DNA from: Pholiota molesta
Lineage: Eukaryota; Basidiomycota; Agaricomycetes; Agaricales; Strophariaceae
DNA length: 64,000 nt
Direction of reading: 5' to 3'
NCBI GenBank assembly: GCA_014925825.1
Contig: JACGCK010000128.1
Location: 1 to 64,000 of the forward strand
The notes under the pieces were generated by a model that saw only the letters and a list, made by a program, of their open reading frames with translations, was not told where the DNA came from and did no database searches. Positions within the stretch are counted from its first letter, which is position 1. The number at the start of each line of letters is the position of its first letter. Below are positions 48,543-58,575 of this stretch, piece by piece. The position numbers were made by a program, and so were the translations under genes.

Positions 48543-49318
48543 ATGCTCAACTGGCGGGCAGTCTGTCGGCCAGCCATTATCGCACGGCGGGCTATTGAAT
48601 GCCAACGACGGCCCATCCATGTCTCAGTACCGCGCGCACAAGCCCCAGTACAGGCGAGACCGAGCGGCGTGCTTGCGAAAATTCGATATAGGAAGGATGG
48701 AAACCCACGTTCACGATGGGTGGGCGCGGCATTTGGTGAGTGGGCTGCCTTTTTGACTTTTTACCTTTAGAATTAACCTGTCGAGCGTTAGGGACCCTGA
48801 TGCTTGTGAACATGCTGACGCTTCTTACAATGTACGACCTCGTCGATGACAGTGAGCTCGCGCTCGGGCTCCTTGCGAGTGTCATATACACACAAAAGGC
48901 GGATATGGAGTACGAAAAAATCAACTTCGACGACTTCGCGGAGACGTACCAGTACTTCAAGAAGCTATATCGGACATTCACCCGCCTCCCGGACGAAGAA
49001 GTCGACGCACTTTTCGCGAACTTCGATCGCTTGCTGCAGATCAAAGGAGATACTAATGCGTGGACGCAAATCCATGGAACTATGCGCAAAGCTGCAGAAG
49101 AGATCCATACCGCGTTCCAGGAGCTCGATGAGGATTCGATTTCTGCGACGGCGAATTTTATCCTATCGGTGATGAAAGTAGCGCTGGAGAATATGTTGGA
49201 AGTTGTCCAGGATGTGGAAGATGACGACGATGAAACCAAATACGCGTTTCAACTAATCAAAGATCGTTCAAGAAAAGACCCAGGGGCAGTGTTGAAGGAC
49301 TATGAGGTTTTAGGATAG
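48543..49318 (+). CDS. Uncharacterised, probably mitochondrial protein
   Basis: Exon 1 48543-48735 and exon 2 48792-49318 (TTT G|gtgagt ... gttag|GG ACC) give 239 residues. The N-terminus is Arg-rich without acids (MLNWRAVCRPAIIARRAIEC), as expected for a mitochondrial presequence. A hydrophobic segment follows the junction (TLMLVNMLTLLTMYDLV), then ELALGLLASVIYTQ. The rest is acidic and helical (KINFDDFAETYQYFKKLYRT, FANFDRLLQIKG, FILSVMKVALENMLEVV) with a DDDDE patch. A membrane-anchored inner-membrane protein is possible. Family not recognised. The 215-codon antisense frame is a shadow. Confidence 0.7.
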
Positions 49319-50235
49319 ACGTGCGTCCCATCCCCTTTCTCACTCGCATCCGTTGCTCATCGACATTTGACAGTCTATTATATATACTTAATATATTCAG
49401 CATTGTTGACGTTTAGTACTGAAGTGTCTATATGACACTTTATTTACAGATGAGGTATGTCATCACATTCCTTCGTCTGCATGCCAACATGTCTGAGACT
49501 GGTGTTCTCTACAGCAATGCATGTACATTTCTAACAATTCTCGATGACGAAAATTCCAAGAACACCGTTAACTCTCCGTCGCTTCCGCAAATTCTCAAAA
49601 TGCACGAGCTCCACTTTGACGGATCTCTAGAGACATGTAATAATGACAGATGCCAGGAGTACGCGAGTATGCCGTTGTATGCTGAAATTTCACCAAACCG
49701 TAACGCTTCTTCGGCCTGTATCTAAGGCATTTGAAGGCTGGCGCTGAACATCCAAGCCACCGACCTCAATTCGTTTCCAACGAGCGCCGTCAGATGCAAG
49801 AGGTACACATATTTTTCTGTCCTTTTCTTCCCGTACTTTTTAAAAATATAAACCTCTATTCAGGTTCATATTCCCGTATTCACAATCCACGACCTTGGAG
49901 TATTTCACTTCGTACCCCGAAATTTTTGATCGACAAACGACCCAGGACGAAGGGACACTTTCATCCCGCCCACCCTTCAGGTCGCGCTTAACTTCGTCCT
50001 CTATGAGGGCTCCGGCACTTTAATTCGGTGAAATGAACGCATCAACTGCGTTCCGAAGGCAGAATTCTCTTCCTCCGGATCATCACTTTTAAACTCGAAA
50101 ACCGATCGTTCGTGCCGAGAGTGTAACAAATGTCGTGCGTATGAATATTTATGATTTTGTTGTACTTTTGCTCACTTTACATTATACGTAGTCATTACTG
50201 CGGAGAAAACAATGCATGGCCGTGGTCCTCGCTCC
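49319..50235. other. Intergenic spacer
   Basis: No supported gene; small frames at 49432-49725 and 49731-49991 lack any feature. Confidence 0.5.
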
Positions 50236-50957
50236 CTATGTAACATCATCATGCCAAGGAATATCATGGGCAATGCGAAATTCATCCCATTCCTGCCATT
50301 TCTCATTCATCATCTCGTACGCAGGGACCCAATCCACGCACGTATGCGTCGCTCCGATCCTTTTCGTGGTGAAATTCCGTGTCGTAAAATCCCCCGGCTC
50401 GAGGGTGGCGTCGGCTGCACAAAGCGTCCACTGGCGGAGATAATTATAGCAGTGCAGGATGTGCGCCTGGCGCGCGTGGCTGAACGTCTTCCAGCCCTGC
50501 TCGATGGTGGTGCGGATCCAGCGCAGGCAGTGCAGCTCGTGGAACATCGCGACGGCGAACATGCGCTCCTCCTCCCCGATGCGGACGTGCCCGTCGCCGT
50601 TGCTCGCGGTCCACAGCCATTCCGCTTCTGATTCGGGCGCGACTAGGTCGTAGTGGACGCTCTCTTGGACTGTCACTTTGACGAGTCTCTCTTCGATGGG
50701 AAGCCGTATTGGATGGTCGTCGCCAATGAAAGCTAATAAGACGATTGTTTCAGAAAGCGCCCGCGCTGAATAAACGGAAGGATCTCACAGTACGAGTCAA
50801 TCGGGCGCACGACTGGACTTCTCCTTTGCTGCAATTGGAGGAGCTTCTTCAAATCCTTCGAAAGCGTCATAAGAGACCAGGTCAAATACAATGAACTTGT
50901 CGCCAGTAGCAGCAATGAGAATAGTTGAGCCTTTTCCCGTATTCCCTTGCTCTGCAT
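50236..50957 (-). CDS. UstYa-family (DUF3328) protein 1, both HxxHC motifs intact
   Basis: UstYa-type proteins are membrane-anchored oxidases that close rings or modify side chains in ustiloxin-type RiPPs and some other fungal peptides. Exon 1 is 50957-50789, exon 2 is 50732-50236, total 221 residues in phase. A single membrane span lies near 10-31 (QLFSLLLLATSSLYLTWSLM). The lumenal domain starts SYSFIGDDHPIRLP, continues VQESVHYDL and EAEWLWT, and has the two diagnostic motifs HELHC (121-125) and HILHC (147-151) plus LRQ, CAADATLEP and THTCVDW. Length and layout match the family. It is divergently placed 572 bases from the GNAT gene at 51530. With the repeat precursor at 58205 and the second UstYa-like gene at 62609 it suggests a peptide-modifying cluster. 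Confidence 0.92.
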
Positions 50958-51529
50958 GATCACCAATTCTAAAGTGTGTAGTTTCGAATGGAAAACGAGT
51001 GATCCAGAGTTTACAAGCAAGTGAAAAACTACCCTCAAATATTCTTTCCTGTCCCATGGGCTATTAGAGATCTCTTCCCGCCGTAGAACACGGTTCTGGA
51101 ACCATGTTTGATATACTGTAAATGCAAGGCATCTACTCCCACATTCGATGTCCACTACCCGCGAAGATCTCCAAATTGCCGATGACAGTTCGTTCACAAG
51201 GACCTCCGGAACCGTGCTGTTAGTTTATTCTCATGCTCGTTTTAGACCCTTGACAAATCTCTTTTGTATAGATTGTATCAGCACCGATGACGTCTCCGGC
51301 AGCCCAAAATCCGCTCGACCTCCCCTTTAAGTTCCTCATTGCGCTTTAGTGCGGGGACTGCGACATGACGAAGCAGATCCTTGCATCAAGATACGGCGCG
51401 TGATGAGCACGGAGAGGCATTATAATGATCTCTTCTCGTCATTGATCAGACAATCAACTGTCCGCGGCGCAGTTCCAGCTGCCCTCTTTCCCTGAGGTAG
51501 TGCGTCCCTCCTTCCCTATATACAGAACG
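50958..51529. promoter_or_regulatory. Shared divergent promoter region
   Basis: Lies between the start codons of the UstYa-like gene (minus) and the first GNAT gene (plus), so the two may be co-regulated. No specific operator was recognised. Minus-strand frames here are open but not supported as extra exons. Confidence 0.4.
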
Positions 51530-52745
51530 ATGGCCCCTTCCTTTCACGTACAGCGCGTCTTGAATCCCACAGGTGATCGAATTTCATTTTAAGAGGCTGC
51601 TCGTTTCAGTGATTTTCTAAACTTCCTGCGTCCCTCAGAAGCCCAACTATGCGACGCAGCGGATCTGTTTACAGACCTCATGAAGACCAGTAAGTATCCC
51701 TGATTCTTTTAATATTTGCCCGGAAACTCGATCGCCTTTTTTGAATCATAGATTTGGGCGCCGTCAGTTTGGCGGGAGGCGAGATCTCCCACATGACCTG
51801 TCAGGCATTGGCCCTGTTGCGTGCAGGGGCCCTCGCTGGAGAGTATTACGAAGCTACAAATGAGGAAGGAGAGATGATTGGGTACACCATGTGGATGCCC
51901 CCTGGGCAGGAAATGTTTAGCACGTCCGTTTTAGGTTCTGTTTTGGCCCCCAAGAGATGATTTTGACAATGATCTCTTCCCCACATAGCGAAGAACAGAG
52001 GAAATTGGGATTCGACGAATTCATGACGAAGCTGTCCGATGAAGCGAAGACCTATTTCAAAACGAAGGTGACATTGCCCCATTGAATTATTGAAATAAAG
52101 TTTTGAAGCTTTTCCTACTAGTATATGGCTGAATTCCCCGGATTTGTGGCGAGTCTTCTCGGCCCAAGGGTATATCTAAAAATTTCAAACAATCTCGAAC
52201 TATCAGTTGACGATACACAATATTTAGGGGAAATTAGATTCCTGGTGGCTACACATGGCCATGGTGCGCCGCGATTTTCAAAGGCAAGGTGTATCACGGA
52301 CAATGCTCAATCTTGTCAGGGAAAAGGCGAGTACCAGGGAATTCTGCTGCTTTCAAATGACATACCTAATGTATTACGTCTCGTAGGCTGAAAAACGCGG
52401 CGAATACCTTGCGGCATGCACGACAAACGATGATAATGTGATTGTTCGTCACGTTCCGAAGTTCACGATTGACAGCTGACCCACGTTGATCTTGATTAGA
52501 TTCGTGTTTATACAGGCCTAGGTTTTGTCCATGAAGGATCCACCACGATGGATTCTCCTTGGGGTCAATGGCCGATTCATGTATTCAGGATGACATTCGA
52601 CAATCATCCGACCGCCAACTTGAAAGCTCTTTTGGTTCATTGGCTTGGGCTCCTTTTCGATAATCAAAGTAGAGTTATACGAGATATTTTGGGGAGCATT
52701 TGGGGAAGCTACCACCGCTTTCTCGTTCCGAGTTCTAAGCACTAG
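51530..52745 (+). CDS. GNAT-family N-acetyltransferase 1
   Basis: Acyl-CoA-dependent N-acyltransferase fold. Eight exons join in phase to 262 residues: 51530-51572, 51639-51689, 51752-51923, 51989-52067, 52122-52169, 52228-52326, 52389-52439, 52500-52745. Family marks: start MAPSFHVQRVLNPTEAQLC, EYYEATNEEGEMIGYTMWMP, then the core GKLDSWWLHMAMVRRDFQRQ-G with the acetyl-CoA loop around Gln149-Gly152, and the C-terminal VYTGLGFVHEGSTTMDSPWG. Intron 6 uses a GC donor (AAG|gcgagt). The last exon runs about 40 residues past the usual end. Intron positions equal those of the paralogue at 54091. In the cluster it could acylate the peptide or self-protect; this is inference. Confidence 0.88.
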
Positions 52746-54090
52746 ACCTTTGTCTTCAGGTTTAGAAATCAGCAGTAATAGATCTAGAGTGTGAGTGAGA
52801 GTAGAGGCCTCGTATCCACCCGGAATACTCTCACAGCTAGTCATTGTAGCTTCGATAATTTTAGAGAGTGCAAGACATGATCCTTTTACTGTATGTTTCA
52901 AGTAGATATCTTTGCGTACGTACATAATCAGGTCTTCAATCAACAGGATGCCTGAGGCCCTGTGTTGGACCATTCGCTGCCAAATTGAGGTTCTCAGGCT
53001 GTTGGACATGTTAGTGAAAAATATCGCCTGAGCGCTTAAGCAATTGATATTTGAATTCTGAACCTGCAAGGAGGAAATCGGCGAATGAATATCGTAGTCC
53101 AAGTCCCATAGATCCTGAGGCTATGATTTATTAATGTAGATCAAAATGGCGAGTGCTGATGTTTACTGGGTGAATATTTTATCAGTCCACCATCGATGCG
53201 TGGGCACTGATGTAGATGGATCCATAAATTAGCTGTATGTATGTCACAAGTGTGTCCTCATTCATCATTCATGGACGGATATAACACTGTTCTCTCCTTT
53301 GATATATTCTCTCACACTTAATTATCCGTATCCGCTGTCAGTGATCTTTCGTACCAAGCTTCTTGAAATTCTCAACATCAATTCAGACATACACGTCCAA
53401 GTTTTAAAACAATTGTTCTTCATGCGTGTAGTAAGAAGATCCCAATAAGGTGCACATGGACGAGAAGTCCGCCTACAAGTAGACATTCTGCTTTTGTTCA
53501 AAAATAAGCCGCAGTCACACATCGCCGATAGATGCGTTGATACATTACAAGGCAACATGCAGAAATTTTCACACTGACAATTTGAATCTTTGCGTTGAAT
53601 AGAATTATATGGATGTTTAACTTGTCCCATGTTGCTCCCTTGGATAAAAATACCTTTACAGCGCTGATGGTGCCTTGGGCGGCAAGCGCGGCCGGGAGCG
53701 CCAGAAACGAACGGAGCGGCGCGGGAACCTGTCGCTGCCCCGAACGTCGACGATGACCCTTCTTTCCATTGAGTATCCCGAAGCGAAACGCTAAGCTTTT
53801 TCAGTCTGCAAGCTATGGGCGGGCAGACATGCAGAAACGGCAGCGGGGCGACATCAAGTTCCGGGCATCAGTCAAAGCAGGGCCAAACAGAAATCCTGTG
53901 GATGAAACTGCAGAATCCTGTGGATGCGTTGTGCAAAACAATATCGTGTAAGTCACTGTAATGTGCTATTAAAAGTAAATCCCTCATCACTTCGTCAATA
54001 ATGAAGCGTTCCTAGACTTTATAAAGCGCATGCGTCACAGCTTGCTTAGCTTATCTCCTCCTCCTTTCACTGCTTCATATCGTAGCATTG
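52746..54090. other. Spacer with an unassigned minus ORF
   Basis: A minus frame at 53102-52518 (194 codons, overlapping the end of GNAT 1) includes SNSLRTSIWQRMVQ, EDLIMYVRKDIYL and CLALSKIIEATM. The last part vaguely recalls the end of agaricomycete multi-span DUF6534 proteins, but no membrane segments precede it. It may be a decayed relic or chance. A minus frame at 53322-53630 has no features. Confidence 0.3.
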
Positions 54091-55163
54091 ATGACATTTA
54101 CTGTTCAACGCGTCGAAAACCCAACAGGTCAGTCGCGCTCATGTCTTGTCTTACTTCCTGTTCAAACCTGTCGATTGATATAATGTTAAAGATGAACAAC
54201 TCTGCCAGGCTGTCGATTTATTCCATGAATTAATGCAACATGGTAAGCTAATATGCCCCTTTTAAATTGGACACCATTTAGCCCAGGAGGTATCTTCAGA
54301 TCGATCCGCAATTAGCATCTCGGGCGGAGATAGATCGTTAATGAGATTACAAGCCCTGACGATGTTACGAGCATGTTCTTTGCGGGGTGAATATTATACG
54401 GCCACAAATACAGATCAAGAATTGGTCGGATTTGCTGCGTGGACACCACCAGGGCAAGATATGTTTAATTCGTGAGCGACCCGCTGCAATCTCCGAAAAA
54501 TCTGGCTAACAAGATGGTGATAAATTTCAGCAAGGAGGAACGATCACACGCCTTTGATGAGTTTATGTTACGGGTGTCTGATGAAGGAAGACAATACTTC
54601 GCCACGGTAGGCATTCGCGTTTATACGATATCTTGTCTCTAACTTCTTATCGAACGATCAGTATATTCCAACGTTCTCGGCCTTTGTTGATGCTATACTT
54701 GGCCCAAATGTACATCGATTAACTCAAAAGGGACCATTTGTGAGGTTTCTAATATTCCAATATTTAGGGCAAACGAGACTCTTGGTGGCTTCATATGACT
54801 GGTGTCCGACGCGATTACCAAAAGAAAGGCATTCTTCGAAAGTTGATCAATCTTGTTCAAGAAAAAGTATGTCGACACAGCATGTTCTTGCTTCTGGCAT
54901 ACTTCTAATGTATTCCGGCATTCAATTCAGGCATCAATGGGTGGAGATAGTCTTGGCTGTACAGCTACCGATGACGCAAATGTATATTGTCCATCCCACA
55001 TTTTCAACGCTCATCGCGATTCGTGCTCATGTCTCTTTTGAAGGTGCCTGTTTACGTTGCCCTAGGCTTTACTCGTCTCGGTCAAACGATTATGCCATCT
55101 CCGTGGGGAGACTGGCCGGCGCATTTGTTCTCTTTGAATACCAGCTCCCCTAGGAGTGCGTGA
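54091..55163 (+). CDS. GNAT-family N-acetyltransferase 2
   Basis: Paralogue of the gene at 51530. Eight exons in phase give 223 residues: 54091-54127, 54192-54242, 54282-54471, 54531-54606, 54662-54709, 54768-54866, 54931-54981, 55044-55163. It starts MTFTVQRVENPTDEQLC, continues GEYYTATNTDQELVGFAAWT, then GKRDSWWLHMTGVRRDYQKK-G with the CoA loop around Gln152-Gly155, and ends VALGFTRLGQTIMPSPWGDW. Exons 5, 6 and 7 have exactly the same lengths (48, 99 and 51 nt) as in GNAT 1, so the pair arose by duplication after the introns were in place. No long reading frame reveals this gene; it was found by splicing, and all exons are intact. Confidence 0.87.
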
Positions 55164-55827
55164 TATATAAATTGTTATTGCTGATGCATACTGGCAGTAC
55201 ATACTCTATCAAGGGGCTGGCAGCTCCGGGATTTTGTTTCGTCGGCATCACATTTTACTGTTCATTACGGCTATCTAGGAAATATTAGACTTAGTAAATA
55301 TGTAATAGGCGCGCGAATAATTGGAGCATTACTCCATCTCTGAGGCTCAAATTCAGATCTCGTGTTTGTGAAGTACTTGTAAGCGCCTGGGCCTGGTAAA
55401 GTCCCATTATTCCAGCCCGACGAGCGTTAATGCAAAGCTGCGATACCAGAAAAAGACTTATGGCTAAGCATGATGTTTATAATTTTTGGGTTCATTGTGA
55501 AGCGACATTTCGAATTGTCTTCAAGATAATTCTGGACCCAATGTATCTAGAGGAGGTACTAATGGAAAGATATTAGTTGATGCGTGTATGTAAAACAAAT
55601 TCGTAATGATGTTTAGAAGACCCCGGGAACTTGCGGACAAGCTCTCTGTCGCTCGTTGGATATACTTAGTTGTCCCTTCTCCATATTCACAATGAGTCTC
55701 CATTCAGGTATCGGCTCCCTCGCGGTCCTATATACGAACTGTATATGTCAGTCTGTCTTGCGTCATTGAGTCGTGACCTCAGAGCTGCTATCCACTTCTT
55801 ACGAGGGCTCCTTTTAACATTTCCACC
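55164..55827. other. Intergenic spacer
   Basis: No coding evidence. It precedes the membrane protein gene and should hold its promoter. Confidence 0.5.
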
Positions 55828-56858
55828 ATGAATCAAGAGCAGGACGACTCCGAATCATTAGAGCTACTTGGCGATGAAGAATTTGACGATAGACGCGGTG
55901 AGTGCCACTCCTCAGATTCCTCGAAGAGAGCAGGGAAGTCATGGATTGGCCATAGAGCGTTCAAGTTCGTTCAAGCGGAGCGCCCTGTTCCCCAACCCAT
56001 CTACGCTCCTGTCAATGGTCTTAGTGCTCTTTTTCTTACTTGATATTATTGCTTTTATTTTCATCGGAAAACTTCTTCTTGACGCCAGCCAATCGATTGA
56101 AGGCGTTGAAAACATGGAATTTCGGAATCCGTACATTGGCCTTGACGAACTATACGGGTCCCAAAGGATCAACGTCTCTCGCTACGCTGCTCTTGTCAAC
56201 GAACCACGTTTAGCAGTGCAGATTAGCCCAGCGCATCCCGACAAGGTCTTTCCCTTCGATGTACACCGATGGCTCAGTGACTTTGGTCTTCTATCTCCTC
56301 CAGACAGACATTTGCAAGTATCAGGTAAAAACGAAGTACGCACAACTCAATTTAATCCTGATTTGTCTCTGAACGGTGTACAACTATTTTAATCTCTAGA
56401 TCCACACTGTTGTCCAGTTTAGCGTTTTGGATTATGGAATGGAAAACTGCGCCCTGGCGATACGCCTTCCGCTCCGCGGAGATACTCTTCCACATCCATT
56501 TTCACTTCCCAGCATGTTGGATACGGTACCTCTTCGAATTTGTGAAGTAGACGCAAAGAGGCCTCTGAAAGAGAGGCTTATTTCTTGGTCAACTCGTCCT
56601 ACGTGTCTTCGCCTCTTGGGCGTCGTGGAAGCAAGGATAGGCGAAGAGACTGAAACAGAGCGTTTTTTCTGTAAATCGGGTTCATTTTTAGGATATCAGA
56701 TCTCCTGCGCCGAAAATTCTCCACAATGCGAAATTGACGTGTGGACTAACCAGAACAAAACATGGGGTGAGCTCGTGTTCCGGTTGTTCGCTCTAATGGA
56801 AGCTCTGACACATGTCCTTATAGGAATCTTCATCAACCAATATCAATCCATACTCTGA
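55828..56858 (+). CDS. Single-span membrane protein, But2-like agaricomycete family
   Basis: Exons 55828-55897, 55956-56335, 56400-56766 and 56824-56858 give 283 residues in phase. The N-terminus is acidic and cytosolic (MNQEQDDSESLELLGDEEFD). One membrane span follows at about 42-63 (MVLVLFFLLDIIAFIFIGKL), then an extracytosolic domain: NPYIGLDELYGS, INVSRYAALVNEPRLAVQIS, FPFDVHRWLSDFGLL, HTVVQFSVLDYGMENCALAI, and a Cys-containing end (CAENSPQCEIDVWTNQNKTW-G). The pattern matches basidiomycete proteins often labelled ubiquitin-3-binding/But2-like; the biochemical role is unknown. The donor after SGKNE (gtacgc) is chosen because it alone restores the VVQF frame. Its place in the putative peptide cluster may be meaningful or accidental. 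Confidence 0.8.
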
Positions 56859-58204
56859 ATTTTTGGTCTACGACTTCATTACATTCCGCGTACTTCGAGT
56901 TACTGTTGCAGAATAAATAAATTTCTACCTATTACCTTTTGTACCTTGAATCTGACGCAGGAGGCCTAACCATCATATAATCTTCAACTCAATCAGAGAT
57001 TCTCACGTCGGTTAATGTCATCGGCACGTCATTTGGCATTATCAGATATGCCGTTGAAAGTCTTGGCCAATCAAGAAAGGAGTTTTGGCCCTTTAGATTC
57101 TACCACCCGCGATGATTCTTTCTCGCGGCAATTGTTCTCTTCCATTTATGCCACTGATCACAATCAAGGCACCCACCTTCGATTCGTATGGATGATATTT
57201 CGAACCTGTTTACCATACTTAACAATTTTTGGATAAAGAACAATATGCGGGTTCCTCTTGATGTTGGAAGCAAACAAAATTGGATATCGACGATCGTCAC
57301 CTACTGTGGATTTCGCTTATAGGGCCGACAACCGACCAACGGGCGCCTGTGTAATGTCACGCCGTTGGTAGGTTCCCCAGGCTTGCACACCTGCCCTTAC
57401 ATTTCTGACTACACGCATTGTATTTCCTGTGGCGCTGTGCTTAACTTGTCATTTTTGGTTATCCTGGGCGGTCCCCAACCTCCGATTCACATCGCCATTA
57501 GGTCTGCCTTCCCTACATCCGAACGTATGTAAGCCTCTTAAAACTCCGGATCCGTATACTTACATTTGTGGCACATCTAATTCCAAAGCGACTTGCCCCC
57601 TGATATACAACGTGGTGCCCCAGACCCCAGATGAGTTACTAACGTAACTGTCTGTCAATGGGCGGGCGAGTACTTCCAGATCGCCATTTCTCTACAGTTT
57701 ATCGGCGTGTTCACGGAAATTCGTAATCGTCGTTCAAAATATATTGTTTGCATCATCTCCTTTGCCATGGGAAAAGTCGATTCTGAAATGTCCTTGATCG
57801 TTTGAAGGTTGTGCCAGGAGTCTTGATTTTGGGCATGTCCGATGAACAAGCCGACATATGGCATCGCTCTTATTTTATTTTGGTAGCATACCCTTATATC
57901 GATCCTAGTTATATGGTCTAGATTTCCCTTATCTTGTCAGTCACTTCGCTATCCGTTGAAATGCACTCTCATTCGCCATGCCTGATAGGTCCTCCAAAAT
58001 GAATTGATGAACTACTGTTGTACAATTCGTCCCAATCACAATATTGTATAAATAACATCATAGCTTGTGAGTATCAATATGTCTTCCCTGTCTCTTGTTG
58101 TTATTATACATAAAATACGGCCACGAGAGCTGGTTTCCAGGGATAATTTTAGCGACAACACTTCTTAAATTTACGATTTGGACTCACCACAATAGATAAA
58201 CGTT
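56859..58204. other. Intergenic region
   Basis: 1.3 kb without supported genes. The frames at 57429-57647 (plus) and 57655-57864 (minus) have no motif or splice support. Confidence 0.45.
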
Positions 58205-58520
58205 TCAAGAGGATTCTGCAAGGGAACGCAGCCATGCGGTATCAACAGGATCCCTCTCAGGAAGAGAACGAAGCCAGGCAGTGTCTACTGGATCAACCTC
58301 TGAAAGAGAACGAAGCCAAGCAGTGTCGATGTGGTCCCTCTCTGGAAGAGAGCGGAGCCAGGCAGTGTCGACTGGGGCATTGACTGGGGTATCTGCGAAA
58401 GCGTCAGAACAGATCGGTCCAAGATGTATATACCATACCTGGGGTGACCACAGTGACCGGTATCGCAGTAACGGCGAAAATACTGCCGATGCTGAGGATA
58501 ATGTATAGAGCTTTGACCAT
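58205..58520 (-). CDS. Secreted repeat peptide precursor (candidate RiPP precursor)
   Basis: Exon 1 58520-58439 and exon 2 58392-58205 are joined by a 46-nt GT-AG intron (CCA G|gtatgg ... ttcgcag|AT) to an 89-residue protein. Residues 1-19 (MVKALYIILSIGSIFAVTA) are a clear signal peptide. After a short Pro/Val/Thr spacer come four tandem repeats of 14 residues: VDTAWLRSLPERDH (35-48), IDTAWLRSLSEVDP, VDTAWLRSLPERDP and VDTAWLRSLAESS (77-89). DTAWLRSL is invariant in all four. This is the architecture of fungal multicopy peptide precursors. UstYa-family genes on both sides point to a dikaritin-like RiPP. Unlike known dikaritin precursors there is no Lys-Arg between repeats, and no Tyr; Trp is the only aromatic. 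Other readings: a pheromone-like signal peptide or a secreted structural repeat protein. Confidence 0.8.
58209..58376 (-). repeat. Four tandem 42-bp repeats
   Basis: Units at 58335-58376, 58293-58334, 58251-58292 and 58209-58250. Changes between units are mainly synonymous around the DTAWLRSL codons, while the linker codons differ, which indicates selection on the encoded peptide on the minus strand. Confidence 0.9.
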
Positions 58521-58569
58521 TTTTTTTCGCTGGGGTGTGCTTTGATTGATATGGTTAGTTCAAGGCTCC

Positions 58570-58575
58570 TTTATA
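58570..58575 (-). promoter_or_regulatory. TATA box of the repeat precursor gene
   Basis: TATAAA on the minus strand about 50 bases before the precursor start codon, in the context GGATATAAAGG. The short distance implies a very short leader. Confidence 0.45.

Noticed and set aside
48592..49239. 215-codon minus ORF rich in Ser
   Set aside because: Antisense shadow of the acidic protein gene at 48543-49318.
52518..53102. 194-codon minus ORF as a real gene
   Set aside because: It overlaps the last exon of GNAT 1 and starts at TTG. The weak likeness to the end of DUF6534 proteins is not enough without membrane segments.
53888..53930. Short direct repeat AATCCTGTGGATG twice
   Set aside because: Two copies of 13 bases only; too little to call an element or a precursor.
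58281..58508. Plus-strand repeat ORF with SxRERSQAVS units
   Set aside because: It starts only at GTG and lacks a signal or start context. The minus strand over the same bases has an ATG, a signal peptide, an in-phase intron and a stop after the last repeat, so the plus reading is a shadow.
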